Of a stretch of 64,000 nucleotides of DNA, positions 49,962 through 58,713 are shown one piece after another (the stretch's first letter is position 1; every line of letters begins with the position of its first letter). The translations under genes were made by a program, and so were the position numbers. The stretch comes from Clostridia bacterium (GTDB taxonomy: Bacteria; Bacillota; Clostridia; Christensenellales; Aristaeellaceae). The notes under the pieces were generated by a model, which saw nothing but the letters and a program-made list of their open reading frames with translations, did no database searches and was not told the origin of the DNA. The stretch lies in contig JAFWSH010000014.1 in assembly GCA_017519405.1 (NCBI GenBank), positions 62,001 through 126,000 of the forward strand. The letters run 5' to 3'.

Positions 49962-51563
49962 ATGTCGTTTGTGTGTCCCTATTGCCTGAAACCCTTTGAG
50001 CGGGACGAAGTTCTGTTCTACAAGGATTCCGCTGCGCGGAACCCCATCCGCCGACTGAGCGCGGAGGATCAGGGAGCCGACAGCAGCGCAGTGGCCGCCA
50101 GTCACCAGGACGAGAGCGAACAGCGCAGTTCCGACTTCGCATCCGTGGCAGGCAGAAGAAGGCCCGGCGCCGCAACACGATTCAGGCAGGAGGAAGTCCA
50201 GACTGCCGAAAACCAACCGCAGGAGACGGAATCCGGGTCTGCCACCGGCAAAACGCCGGCTGTCAGCCACCTGGATCTGGGAATCACCATCCAGGATACC
50301 ATCCTGGAGCGGAATATGGCCAAATATGGCGGCGGAAGGATATTTACGTGCAAGCGGACAACGGTCTTCTACGGGATCAAACCCCGGCGTGAGCTGGAGG
50401 ATCATCCTACGGTGGGCTACGGCTACATCGAGGACCCTGAGGCGGCGGGAATCCCTGACCGCCTGAGAATCTACACCCCGGCGGCGGATGGCACGCCGGG
50501 ATGGAGCTGGGCGGTCTATCCAATCTGCCCCAACTGCCGCTGTGACCTGCCGACAGATTACTTCAGCGTTCCGGAAGAGAACATCCATGTGCTGGCGCTG
50601 GCGGGATGCACTGCCGCAGGTAAAACCCAGTACATTACCGTGGCGCTGGAGGACCTTGTAAAAAGGCAAGCGGACAACCTGGAGCTGGTGGTATCCTGCG
50701 AACTGGAGCTGTGCAGCAAGTGGTTTCACCAGATCAACCTGGAGAATTTTGAAAAAACGCGCATCGACGCCACGGATATCAACGTGGAACTCTTCCCGCT
50801 GCTGCTGAAGGTGAGAACCCTCAACGGCGAGACGCATTTTGTTATGTTCTATGACTGCGCCGGTGAGTATGCCGTCAACAAGGACTATGCCGTCAGTATT
50901 GCCAAGTTTCAGCGGGCTGACACCATCCTGCTGATGGTGGATTCGGCCCAGCTCTTTCACAAAGATCTCAACGAGGGCGAGCTGATCAGCCCTCTGGGAT
51001 ACATGAACGCTGTCCGGGCACTGGTCAACAACAAAATCCTGGAGGGGCAGAAACTGAAGCACGTCATTGTGGCGCTGACCAAGTGCGACGTCCTGATGGG
51101 AAAAGAGGAAGAGGGTCAGGACAACAACTTCATTTTCCATAAATACATCCCAGGAACCAGCATTGAGACGGGATTCTACGAGTCCTCCCTGAAGTGTCAC
51201 AGAGGTGCTTTTCAGTATGGGCTGGTAGTGCAGAACGGCCAGCAGATTAACGAAGTGCTGGCAGATGCGGACATCAACGATATCCAACAGGCCATCGCCA
51301 AGCAGCTGGGCGAGCAGATGGATTACACCTTTGACCTGCTGGCCGTCTCCACCTACTCAAGGCAGAGCGATGGGGCCTTCATCAAGACGCAGACGATTGA
51401 GGGATCGAAATTTCATCGCCTGGTGGAGCCCATTCTGGTGGCCATGTACCACTGGTATATGCTGCCGGGGGAGGATGGCCAGATTCCGGTGAAACCCAGC
51501 AAGATCCAGGAGCCGCCGCCTAAGCTGTCCTTCTTCCAGCGGCTTTTCGGGAAGAAACAATAG
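49962..51563 (+). CDS. Cluster gene D: zinc-ribbon TRAFAC-type GTPase (double-GTPase 2-like)
   Basis: This 533-aa protein begins with a split zinc ribbon: CPYC at residues 5-8 and CPNC at 189-192. A GTPase domain follows with Walker A AGCTAAGKT (214-222), a switch II-like YDCAGE (297-302), a DSAQL strand and a base-recognition TKCD (373-376, in place of NKxD). This arrangement is that of the double-GTPase 2 group predicted in conflict systems, which pair with GAP1-type proteins. The ATG at 49962 fits GAGAGG upstream. It is followed by the GAP1-like gene, as expected for such systems. It probably acts as a GTP-dependent switch. Confidence 0.75.
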   Translation: MSFVCPYCLKPFERDEVLFYKDSAARNPIRRLSAEDQGADSSAVAASHQDESEQRSSDFASVAGRRRPGAATRFRQEEVQTAENQPQETESGSATGKTPAVSHLDLGITIQDTILERNMAKYGGGRIFTCKRTTVFYGIKPRRELEDHPTVGYGYIEDPEAAGIPDRLRIYTPAADGTPGWSWAVYPICPNCRCDLPTDYFSVPEENIHVLALAGCTAAGKTQYITVALEDLVKRQADNLELVVSCELELCSKWFHQINLENFEKTRIDATDINVELFPLLLKVRTLNGETHFVMFYDCAGEYAVNKDYAVSIAKFQRADTILLMVDSAQLFHKDLNEGELISPLGYMNAVRALVNNKILEGQKLKHVIVALTKCDVLMGKEEEGQDNNFIFHKYIPGTSIETGFYESSLKCHRGAFQYGLVVQNGQQINEVLADADINDIQQAIAKQLGEQMDYTFDLLAVSTYSRQSDGAFIKTQTIEGSKFHRLVEPILVAMYHWYMLPGEDGQIPVKPSKIQEPPPKLSFFQRLFGKKQ

Positions 51564-51633
51564 GACCCAGCCGTAACCTGGCAGAGGAAACAACGGGGCG
51601 CCGGGAGAACGGATACGGATTGGAGATTGTCGC

Positions 51634-54600
51634 ATGAAGTTCGAACAGTATGCCTATGGCCGCGGCGAGGGCGGATTCGGCTCAGCCGCCAGTAACGGGG
51701 CAGAGCTGCTTCTGCAGGGCGTGACAGGAGAGGACGTACGAAACCAGGCCCGCTTTTCCAAATGGGACGATGAGCGGATGGTGATGGAGCTCCAGGCTTT
51801 CCCCATGGGGGACGGCAGTGAGAGCGAATTCATCCTGAGCGGGTCCTGCTGGGTATCGAAAAACACGCGTCCATACGGCTACATGCACAGCATGATCGTG
51901 CCGCCGGGGGAGGAGACCAGTCTGGAAACGGCGTTGGAGTTTTTGCTGTGCTCCGACGACTTCTTGGCCCCGGATACGATTCCTGATGCCATTGACGGCA
52001 AGATTTACCTCCAGACCCGCGAGGTCTCCGACGAAAAGATCCGGAAAGTCTGGGAGAGCGTGGCTCCTATGGCCTCCGAAAAGGTGCTGCAGGAGCTGAA
52101 CCTGCACGCTTTCCTGGCCAGATATTGGCAAACCTGCTGGGAACGGCTTGTGTGGCTGGGCGACAGGAGACAGACCTTTACGCCCCTCTTCGTGGTGGCC
52201 ACGTCACCGGAACGGTTCCGGGAGGGGGACAGCCCGGAGAAGGATACGGTACTGATAGACGGTGTGGCGTTTTTCCTCCGGCATGTGCTTCCCCATCTCC
52301 CCCCCGCAGTCAAAAACATGGCCAGCGTCAGCTTTTCCAGCATGGATACAGCGCCGGATGCCCAGCGGGGCAGTGCGTGCCTGGTCTGCGTACCTACGGG
52401 CTCGGCCATCAACCACGCGCCGGTGTACAGGTGCTTCAGCGACAGTGCGCTGGACAATCGGGTTGACGATGTTGTACTGCGGATCGGCCAGGAGATGCTG
52501 GAAAACCGTCTGCCGGAAAGCTACCTGAGGATCCAGAACCTGGAAAACCGCTGCTTCACGGCGGAGCGTGATTTCGACCTGATCTACAGGCTGGTGAATA
52601 CGGAGATCATGCTGGAGGACATCGCCTCCGAACAGATGGAGGAGGAGGAACTGCAGTGGCAGATGGCAGCCTGCCTCCGGGAGTTGACCTCAGTTTCGCC
52701 GGAGGCGCTGAAGGGCGAGGCGGATGGTTATACCGTCCAGGGGCTGCTCAAAGATGACGGACTGACGGAAGACGAAATCCACCAGGTGCTCTTCCCCTTG
52801 GAACTGCAGCTTGCTGGACTCATGGCTGAAAAAGGCACAAAGTATCAGGCGGATGTTTTCCGGGTCTGTACAGAACTGTGGAAGAGCATCCCCAGCCGAT
52901 GCGGAAAACTGAACGCTGAGGAGCGCCGCCAACTCACCGACGCTTGGGAGAAGGTGCTGACCCGCACATGGGACGAGCTGGAGCGCAGTCCCAGCATGCC
53001 GATACTGACAGCGGCGGGGGACGGTGCCATCAGCCCAGAGCTGCGGAGCCTGCTGGAGCGCCTGCTGAAAAACGGCCAGCAATTCCGGACGCAGATCACG
53101 GCTGAAAACAGAACGACACTGGATCAACTGCTGCTGTTACTGCTGCGTTGCCGCGTTGAGAGCCATTCAGACCTTGGAGACGCCCTCCTGAACAAGCTGA
53201 TGGAGGATGTGGACAAGGACAGCGGCCTGCTGAAACCTGCGCACTATCTGGAACTGCTGAAAAAGGTCTTGGCGGAATCAAAGAAAAACGGCGCCGTTGT
53301 GCCCCCGGAGTTCCGCGAGAAAGCGGTTGGTGATCTGGCGAGCATGGCCAACCGTCAGCTTCAGCTTCTCCGTGAACAGGGAGACGTGGATGGCGAAACC
53401 CTTTACCAGGTATATGCACTGGACAGGGCCGCGGAGGTGCTCTGCCAGAACGGTTATGCCGGACTGGAATCCCTGGAGTTGTCTCTGGCAAGAGAGATCA
53501 GCCGGAGCGGAGATGACTATCAGCCGGCCTGCTATGCAAAATGTCTGAAAAAGTGGCGGACCATTGGCGAACGCTACAAGCAGATGCCGGAGCCGCAGAA
53601 AACACTGACCGCGGCCTGGGAGACGGTGCTGGCCCGATCCTGGCAGCCCTTGGACTGGCAGGAGGATATCCCCGTGATGCAGGTGGCGGCGATGGGGCCG
53701 ACGGACACCGCCGCAGTACGGCTTTTGGAGCGCTTGCTGAAGGGCAGCCAGGCGTATTCCGGACCGATTACCCCTGCCCGCAGCGGCATTCTGGACACAC
53801 TGTTCAAGCTGGTGCAGCGCTGCCGCACAGAGGCACAGTCAGCGCCTGACAGTCGGCTTAACGAACTGGGCGATCAGCTGATGGACTATCTGGCTGATCA
53901 CTGCAGCCGGGAGGATCAGCTGCTGACCCCCAGCCGTTACCTGGATCAGCTGGATGAGGGAAAACCGCTGAAAGACAGCGCCCGTGAAGCCATGCTGAGC
54001 GATCTGGAACGTCTGCTGAAAGAACATGCAGAGCTGGTGCGGGGGCAGGGAATCCAGGACAATCGTGACGCGCTGGAGGAACTGCGATTCCAGAATGACC
54101 TGGAAGCCAGACTATCCAAACCACCCATGCGGCTGCCTGAGGATGTGCGGACCCGCCTGATGGCAGATCTGGAGCGGATGCTGCCGGTCTGGTGCACGGA
54201 GCGGGACCGTGATTTCGAAGCTGCCCTGTACAGAGCGATGCTGGAACGCGCCATCTCTCTGCCCAAGCGGTCGGCGAAACTCTCGAAGGAGACAGCGGAG
54301 GTGCTGGCGGATGCATATGACAAATGCCTCACCTGCTTTTACAGCGAATGCGGCGAGGATCGCTGCCCCATGGCAGTGATGATGGAGCAGGATCCCCAGA
54401 AGACCATTCCCTGGGAGGGCAACGTGGCCGGGGCCGTATTGGAGAGCCAGATGATCCCGGCTGGCGCCGAAAAGATGGTGGATCGCCTGATTCAGCTGCG
54501 GAAATCTGAGGCCACCCAGAAGACCGCCGACCTGTATCGGGAAATCCTGGTGTCAGGGAGTTACAATGTCCCGGAGGACGTCTTCCCGGCTTATCTGTCC

Positions 54601-56610
54601 GGATCCCTCAGCCAGCTGAGGGATGCCCGGCTGCTCATTGTCCGCCAGAACATCGAGGAGGACATGCTTGCGCTGCTGCAGGCCTCCAAGGATGTCCGGA
54701 ACAAGACACAGGTCCGGGATCTGGAGACCTATGCCAACTGGTACCGTGAGATGCGCCGGCCCGGCTACGAGCGTCTGACTGCGGTTACGGAGGCTCTCTT
54801 CAGGGAAAAACTGTCGGACTGCGCCGAGGATGCCAAGGCACAGGTAGGGGTTGTTCAGCTTTTCTGCAATGCCATGGCGGACGACAAGGGCACCCGGGAA
54901 AATGTGGAAGGGCTGCTGTTTGGCAGATTGCAGGGCAAAAAGCTGAGTGAGCTGATCAGAAATCCGGAAGAGCTGGAGCCCATCCGTGTCTACTGCAGCC
55001 TGCGGCGTGACCGGCGAAGTCTGGCTTCGAATGCGCTGAGCAAAAGCATCGAGATCAGCGGCCAGGATGGCCTGACCATGGAGGACCTGCCCTGCGTGAT
55101 CCAATTCGGAGAATATGCGGGATTGGAGGATATCAGCAGCGACCTCATCAAGGTGCTGCGGGAAGTGGCGGACAGGCCAATGCCGGAGGATGTGCGGTCG
55201 CAGCTGGCTGTTTACTGCAGGGATCATGGACCTCAGGTCCAGAAACTGGTGATGGACTGCATGAGGCAGCGCGTGGCTGATCCGCAACGGGAGGACCGGA
55301 CAGAGGCCGTGACGGATTTGATGGTGCTGCTGCAGGCGGCCGAGGTCAAAACCGAGACTAAACAGAAATATATACTTGAGACGCTGCAGGACCTGGTGGA
55401 ACACCCCGGCCATGTGGAACTCAACCGGGAGACGGTTTCCTCCCTGCTGGAGGCAGTGGCGGAACTCCCGAAGGATCGGATTAAAAAACCCATCATGCGG
55501 CTCTTTGAGGCCTATTGTTCCGCGGAAACATTTCCCCTCATGGACAGTGTGGCAGAAAAACTGGAAATCAGGGTGGAGGAATGTGGACAGGACCAGGCCG
55601 GATGGAGGTCCTATTTCCTGACGCGCATCTCGGACGGTGTGCTGGAGGAGCTGCGCAACGGCGCTGCGGACGTCAAAACCCTCCAGAGTAAGGCCAATGA
55701 GGATCCGCAGATCCGGCAGATGGATGATCTGATTGAGGAACTGCGGTTCTCCCGCAGCAGCATAGCCGGCCAAGTGGTGGAGAAGAAGCGGCAGGAGCTG
55801 CGGGCTGCCTGTACAGACGCTGTGAAAAAGGACAACAGCCTGCAGAACCCGGAGATCCTGTCCGAGGTGATCAGCAGTCTCAACAGCGCACAGGACAGCG
55901 GAATGTTCACCACCTGCCTGGTGGAGGCGGCATTCCGGCATATTCCGGAGCTGCTGGCCGACGACGAGCGCTTCAGCAGCCTGGTGCGGAGTGAGCAGGC
56001 TATCCGCAGCGTCAGACGGTGCTTTCAGCAGCTGGATGTCCGGGAAAATGCGCAGATGCAGGAGAAGCAGCGTGTCGTGGAGGCTGCCTGCACCGTGATG
56101 AACCGGATGGATCGACTGGCTGACAAGGGCATAACGCCCGGCAGGTTGATCAGTGAACTGTCGGGCATGGGCGAGATCAATCTGCCCGGCTGGGCTGCAG
56201 TTCGGGAGGCAGTCTGTCAATACGGGCACGACAAGCTGGAGGCGGCGGGCGCCGAGGCGCGACTGGTTCCGCATCTTTTGTACAACCTGGAGTCCACAGG
56301 GGATGAGCCCAAGGTTCAGTGGCTGCGCTTCCTGTCCGACGCACTGCCCCTGCAGGGCAAAGGCGGCTGGGAGCAGGCGAATCTGTGGAAATCCACAGAG
56401 AATGTCCATGGCAAGCTGGCGCTGTGTCTGCAGTTGCTTGGCCAGGACGGGGCGGAGCAGCTGAACAAGTCCTTCGTCTCCTTCCTCAACGCCAGTGCTA
56501 TCGGCATGAACGCAAGACGCGGGGCCAGATTCAAGGAACTGAAGAAGCATAGTGCACAGATCGGTGAAAACGGTGGTGTCATACTGACCTGGCTTCTGCA
56601 GAACAAATAA
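51634..56610 (+). CDS. Cluster gene E: giant GTPase-associated GAP1-like protein
   Basis: This is a 1658-aa soluble, mostly helical protein. The N-terminus (MKFEQYAYGRGEGGFGSAAS, then GSCWVSKNTRPYGYMHSMIV) matches the GAP1-N pattern of GTPase-associated protein 1, followed by an all-helical middle. Three related segments begin near residues 409, 639 and 865 (KLNAEERRQLTDAWEKVLTR, EPQKTLTAAWETVLARSW, LSKETAEVLADAYDKCL), giving an internal period of about 230 aa. The family is known only as a predicted partner of double-GTPases. The large size and internal repeats suggest a scaffold or effector-recruitment role. TTGGAGA precedes the ATG. Confidence 0.7.
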   Translation: MKFEQYAYGRGEGGFGSAASNGAELLLQGVTGEDVRNQARFSKWDDERMVMELQAFPMGDGSESEFILSGSCWVSKNTRPYGYMHSMIVPPGEETSLETALEFLLCSDDFLAPDTIPDAIDGKIYLQTREVSDEKIRKVWESVAPMASEKVLQELNLHAFLARYWQTCWERLVWLGDRRQTFTPLFVVATSPERFREGDSPEKDTVLIDGVAFFLRHVLPHLPPAVKNMASVSFSSMDTAPDAQRGSACLVCVPTGSAINHAPVYRCFSDSALDNRVDDVVLRIGQEMLENRLPESYLRIQNLENRCFTAERDFDLIYRLVNTEIMLEDIASEQMEEEELQWQMAACLRELTSVSPEALKGEADGYTVQGLLKDDGLTEDEIHQVLFPLELQLAGLMAEKGTKYQADVFRVCTELWKSIPSRCGKLNAEERRQLTDAWEKVLTRTWDELERSPSMPILTAAGDGAISPELRSLLERLLKNGQQFRTQITAENRTTLDQLLLLLLRCRVESHSDLGDALLNKLMEDVDKDSGLLKPAHYLELLKKVLAESKKNGAVVPPEFREKAVGDLASMANRQLQLLREQGDVDGETLYQVYALDRAAEVLCQNGYAGLESLELSLAREISRSGDDYQPACYAKCLKKWRTIGERYKQMPEPQKTLTAAWETVLARSWQPLDWQEDIPVMQVAAMGPTDTAAVRLLERLLKGSQAYSGPITPARSGILDTLFKLVQRCRTEAQSAPDSRLNELGDQLMDYLADHCSREDQLLTPSRYLDQLDEGKPLKDSAREAMLSDLERLLKEHAELVRGQGIQDNRDALEELRFQNDLEARLSKPPMRLPEDVRTRLMADLERMLPVWCTERDRDFEAALYRAMLERAISLPKRSAKLSKETAEVLADAYDKCLTCFYSECGEDRCPMAVMMEQDPQKTIPWEGNVAGAVLESQMIPAGAEKMVDRLIQLRKSEATQKTADLYREILVSGSYNVPEDVFPAYLSGSLSQLRDARLLIVRQNIEEDMLALLQASKDVRNKTQVRDLETYANWYREMRRPGYERLTAVTEALFREKLSDCAEDAKAQVGVVQLFCNAMADDKGTRENVEGLLFGRLQGKKLSELIRNPEELEPIRVYCSLRRDRRSLASNALSKSIEISGQDGLTMEDLPCVIQFGEYAGLEDISSDLIKVLREVADRPMPEDVRSQLAVYCRDHGPQVQKLVMDCMRQRVADPQREDRTEAVTDLMVLLQAAEVKTETKQKYILETLQDLVEHPGHVELNRETVSSLLEAVAELPKDRIKKPIMRLFEAYCSAETFPLMDSVAEKLEIRVEECGQDQAGWRSYFLTRISDGVLEELRNGAADVKTLQSKANEDPQIRQMDDLIEELRFSRSSIAGQVVEKKRQELRAACTDAVKKDNSLQNPEILSEVISSLNSAQDSGMFTTCLVEAAFRHIPELLADDERFSSLVRSEQAIRSVRRCFQQLDVRENAQMQEKQRVVEAACTVMNRMDRLADKGITPGRLISELSGMGEINLPGWAAVREAVCQYGHDKLEAAGAEARLVPHLLYNLESTGDEPKVQWLRFLSDALPLQGKGGWEQANLWKSTENVHGKLALCLQLLGQDGAEQLNKSFVSFLNASAIGMNARRGARFKELKKHSAQIGENGGVILTWLLQNK

Positions 56611-56664
56611 CACGCCGGGAATGTAGTGGAACCAGTTCCAGGAGACTAAAGAGGGGATGTTACG

Positions 56665-57354
56665 GTGACAAGACAACAGCTGCCGGTCAATTGTGTGCAG
56701 GCAGTACTGGCGCTGATAAAGCTGATCCTGATCCTGGTCTTCCCCATGCTGGCTGTAGGCCTTCCCCTGGGCAGATTTGAGCAGATGGCGGGTATCGACG
56801 TGTTCATGCTCAATCGGCTGGGAAACCCTATGGGGATCCTGTATCTGTCCCTGTACGCGGTCCTTTTGCTGAGCAGCTTCGGAATGTTCCGCTCCTTCAG
56901 CGGGCTGACGGCCCTGGTGGTGCTTGCTCTTGAAATCGGCTTCATTGCTGCTGCGTGCACACAGGTGTCCACAACCTGGCTGACCAACATGGTGCTTTCG
57001 GATCCTCAGGTCCGGTCGGTCTACAACAACACAAACAATCTGGCAGCCTGGTTGAAAACCGCGATTCCGGGCTTCAGTCTTGAGGGTGTGCTGAGCTGGC
57101 TGTCCGCGACCTTTCCGGATCGCTTCGGCTCCATGGATGCCGCCGCCCTGGCGGAGAATATCTCCCGCCTTATGTCGGATATTCCCAGGTATGCGGGGAC
57201 GGTGGAGGAGATTGCCCGCAGGATCCTGTTGAGGGCCACGCTGCCGGTGGAGATCTCCATGATCCTGACAACGCTCTACGGAATGTTCCAGTACATCCCG
57301 GTATCTGTCGGCGGGGTAAACATTGGCGGATCAGACCGGTTGGGTTTCCGCTGA
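56665..57354 (+). CDS. Cluster gene F: four-helix membrane protein, paralogue 1
   Basis: This 229-aa protein has about four transmembrane helices (VQAVLALIKLILILVFPMLA, ILYLSLYAVLLLSSFGMF, LVVLALEIGFIAAACTQV, and VEISMILTTLYGMFQYIPV). A long polar loop lies between helices 3 and 4. The GTG at 56665 with GAGGGG upstream is used. It is a distant paralogue of the next two genes: the shared pattern is xxVQAxxAxxKLxxxFxMPMIxL at the start and SMxLTxLYxxF at the end. No known family. Probably a membrane platform for the cluster. Confidence 0.7.
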   Translation: MTRQQLPVNCVQAVLALIKLILILVFPMLAVGLPLGRFEQMAGIDVFMLNRLGNPMGILYLSLYAVLLLSSFGMFRSFSGLTALVVLALEIGFIAAACTQVSTTWLTNMVLSDPQVRSVYNNTNNLAAWLKTAIPGFSLEGVLSWLSATFPDRFGSMDAAALAENISRLMSDIPRYAGTVEEIARRILLRATLPVEISMILTTLYGMFQYIPVSVGGVNIGGSDRLGFR

Positions 57355-57440
57355 TCACACTGATCCGGAGAAAACCCGCTGATGCTGACGCCGTTCAGCC
57401 CATGAAGGCAGAACCCATGAAATGGCAGGAGGTGTGCGCC

Positions 57441-58037
57441 ATGTACAAGCCCAATAGTCCCATCAATGTACTTCAGACGATCATTGCCGTTGTGAAGCTG
57501 GTCATCTTCTTCGTCATGCCCATGATACGGCTGACCTTCTTCGGCTTTACCGTTCCGCTGCTGGGAGACTTCATCGGTTTGCGCGGTCTCGACCTGAACA
57601 ACTTCGGGGCGTGGCTCTGCATCCTCCCCATGGTGCTGTATCTGGTGATGCTGGCATTCAGCGTGGGGCCGCTGCAGCAGTACAGCCTGATTCCGGCCGC
57701 GGTTGCCCTGGTGATTGAAATCATCATCATTGCCTCCGCCGGCAATCTGCTCCCGATTGACACGGTGGCTGCCTGGCTGAAGACCACGTACCCCAGCTTC
57801 GCCGGCGTGGCGGATGTGGGCAGCGGCATCGCCAAAATGCTGCTCCGCCCCAGCACCTCCTTCATCGTCTCCATGGTGCTGACGGTGCTCTATGGCGTGT
57901 TCGCTGTCGTCCCGGCGTCGGATTATATCATGGGCATGCTTGGCCTGGGCGGCGGCGTGCGCCACACGGGCGGCACCGGCACGAGCGGCAGAAGCAGCAC
58001 GGGCGGCCATGGCGGTGCCCGGACACCCAGGGTATAA
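57441..58037 (+). CDS. Cluster gene G: four-helix membrane protein, paralogue 2
   Basis: This 198-aa protein has four transmembrane helices (LQTIIAVVKLVIFFVMPMIR, LCILPMVLYLVMLAFSVGPL, LIPAAVALVIEIIIIASAGN, IVSMVLTVLYGVFAVVP). A glycine-rich polar tail follows (GGVRHTGGTGTSGRSSTG). The ATG at 57441 has AGGAGGTG nine bases upstream. It is paralogous to gene H along most of its length. Confidence 0.7.
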   Translation: MYKPNSPINVLQTIIAVVKLVIFFVMPMIRLTFFGFTVPLLGDFIGLRGLDLNNFGAWLCILPMVLYLVMLAFSVGPLQQYSLIPAAVALVIEIIIIASAGNLLPIDTVAAWLKTTYPSFAGVADVGSGIAKMLLRPSTSFIVSMVLTVLYGVFAVVPASDYIMGMLGLGGGVRHTGGTGTSGRSSTGGHGGARTPRV

Positions 58038-58139
58038 ACATTTCCGGGGCAGCGCTACAGCCGTGGGAATAAACGTCCCTGCAGCCTCGTTCTTATGACA
58101 GGAAGCAAACCATCACTGAATCATGAGGAGGAAATGACC

Positions 58140-58688
58140 ATGAACACAAACCAAAACTCCATCCTGAACGTCGGCCAGGCAGTCGTTGCCATCGCCAAGT
58201 TGGTGATGTACTTCACCATGCCCATGATTGCCCTCGTCGTGCCGGTGATTGGCGAGGTGTTTGGCTTGAAGGGACTGGATCTGTACAACTGGGGCCATGT
58301 GGTGCTCTGTCTTGTTGCCATGATCCTGTATGTGGTGATGCTGATCTTTACCCTGGGACCGCTGCAAAAGATCAGTGTGATCCCCGCTGCGGCAGCGTTG
58401 GTGGTTGAGATCATCATCATGTCCACCGCCAGCGGCCTGATCCCCATCAGCGAATGGGTTACCATTCTGAATCAGCACATTCCGGCAGAGTATGCCAGCT
58501 ATGTCTCGATGGCGGAGGCGATCCTGAAGACCTCCATCCGGCCTGCAACAGGTCTGATCATCTCCATGGTCCTGACGCTGGTCTATGCCGTCCTCCAGTT
58601 CTTCCCCATCATCAGCATTCCGGGCAGCTCCGGCAACAACTCCCGTCCGACGCCTCCGGCAGGCGGCACCTTTACGCCCAGGGTTTGA
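58140..58688 (+). CDS. Cluster gene H: four-helix membrane protein, paralogue 3
   Basis: This 182-aa protein has four helices (VGQAVVAIAKLVMYFTMPMI, VVLCLVAMILYVVMLIFTLG, IPAAAALVVEIIIMSTASGL, LIISMVLTLVYAVLQFFPII). A short polar tail follows. Residues correspond well to gene G (LDLxNxG, GPLQ, SVIPAA, SMVLT). GAGGAGG precedes the ATG at 58140; an in-frame ATG six bases earlier is less well spaced. Confidence 0.7.
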   Translation: MNTNQNSILNVGQAVVAIAKLVMYFTMPMIALVVPVIGEVFGLKGLDLYNWGHVVLCLVAMILYVVMLIFTLGPLQKISVIPAAAALVVEIIIMSTASGLIPISEWVTILNQHIPAEYASYVSMAEAILKTSIRPATGLIISMVLTLVYAVLQFFPIISIPGSSGNNSRPTPPAGGTFTPRV

Positions 58689-58713
58689 TTGACTGCCGAA
58701 AGGATTGTTCCTG

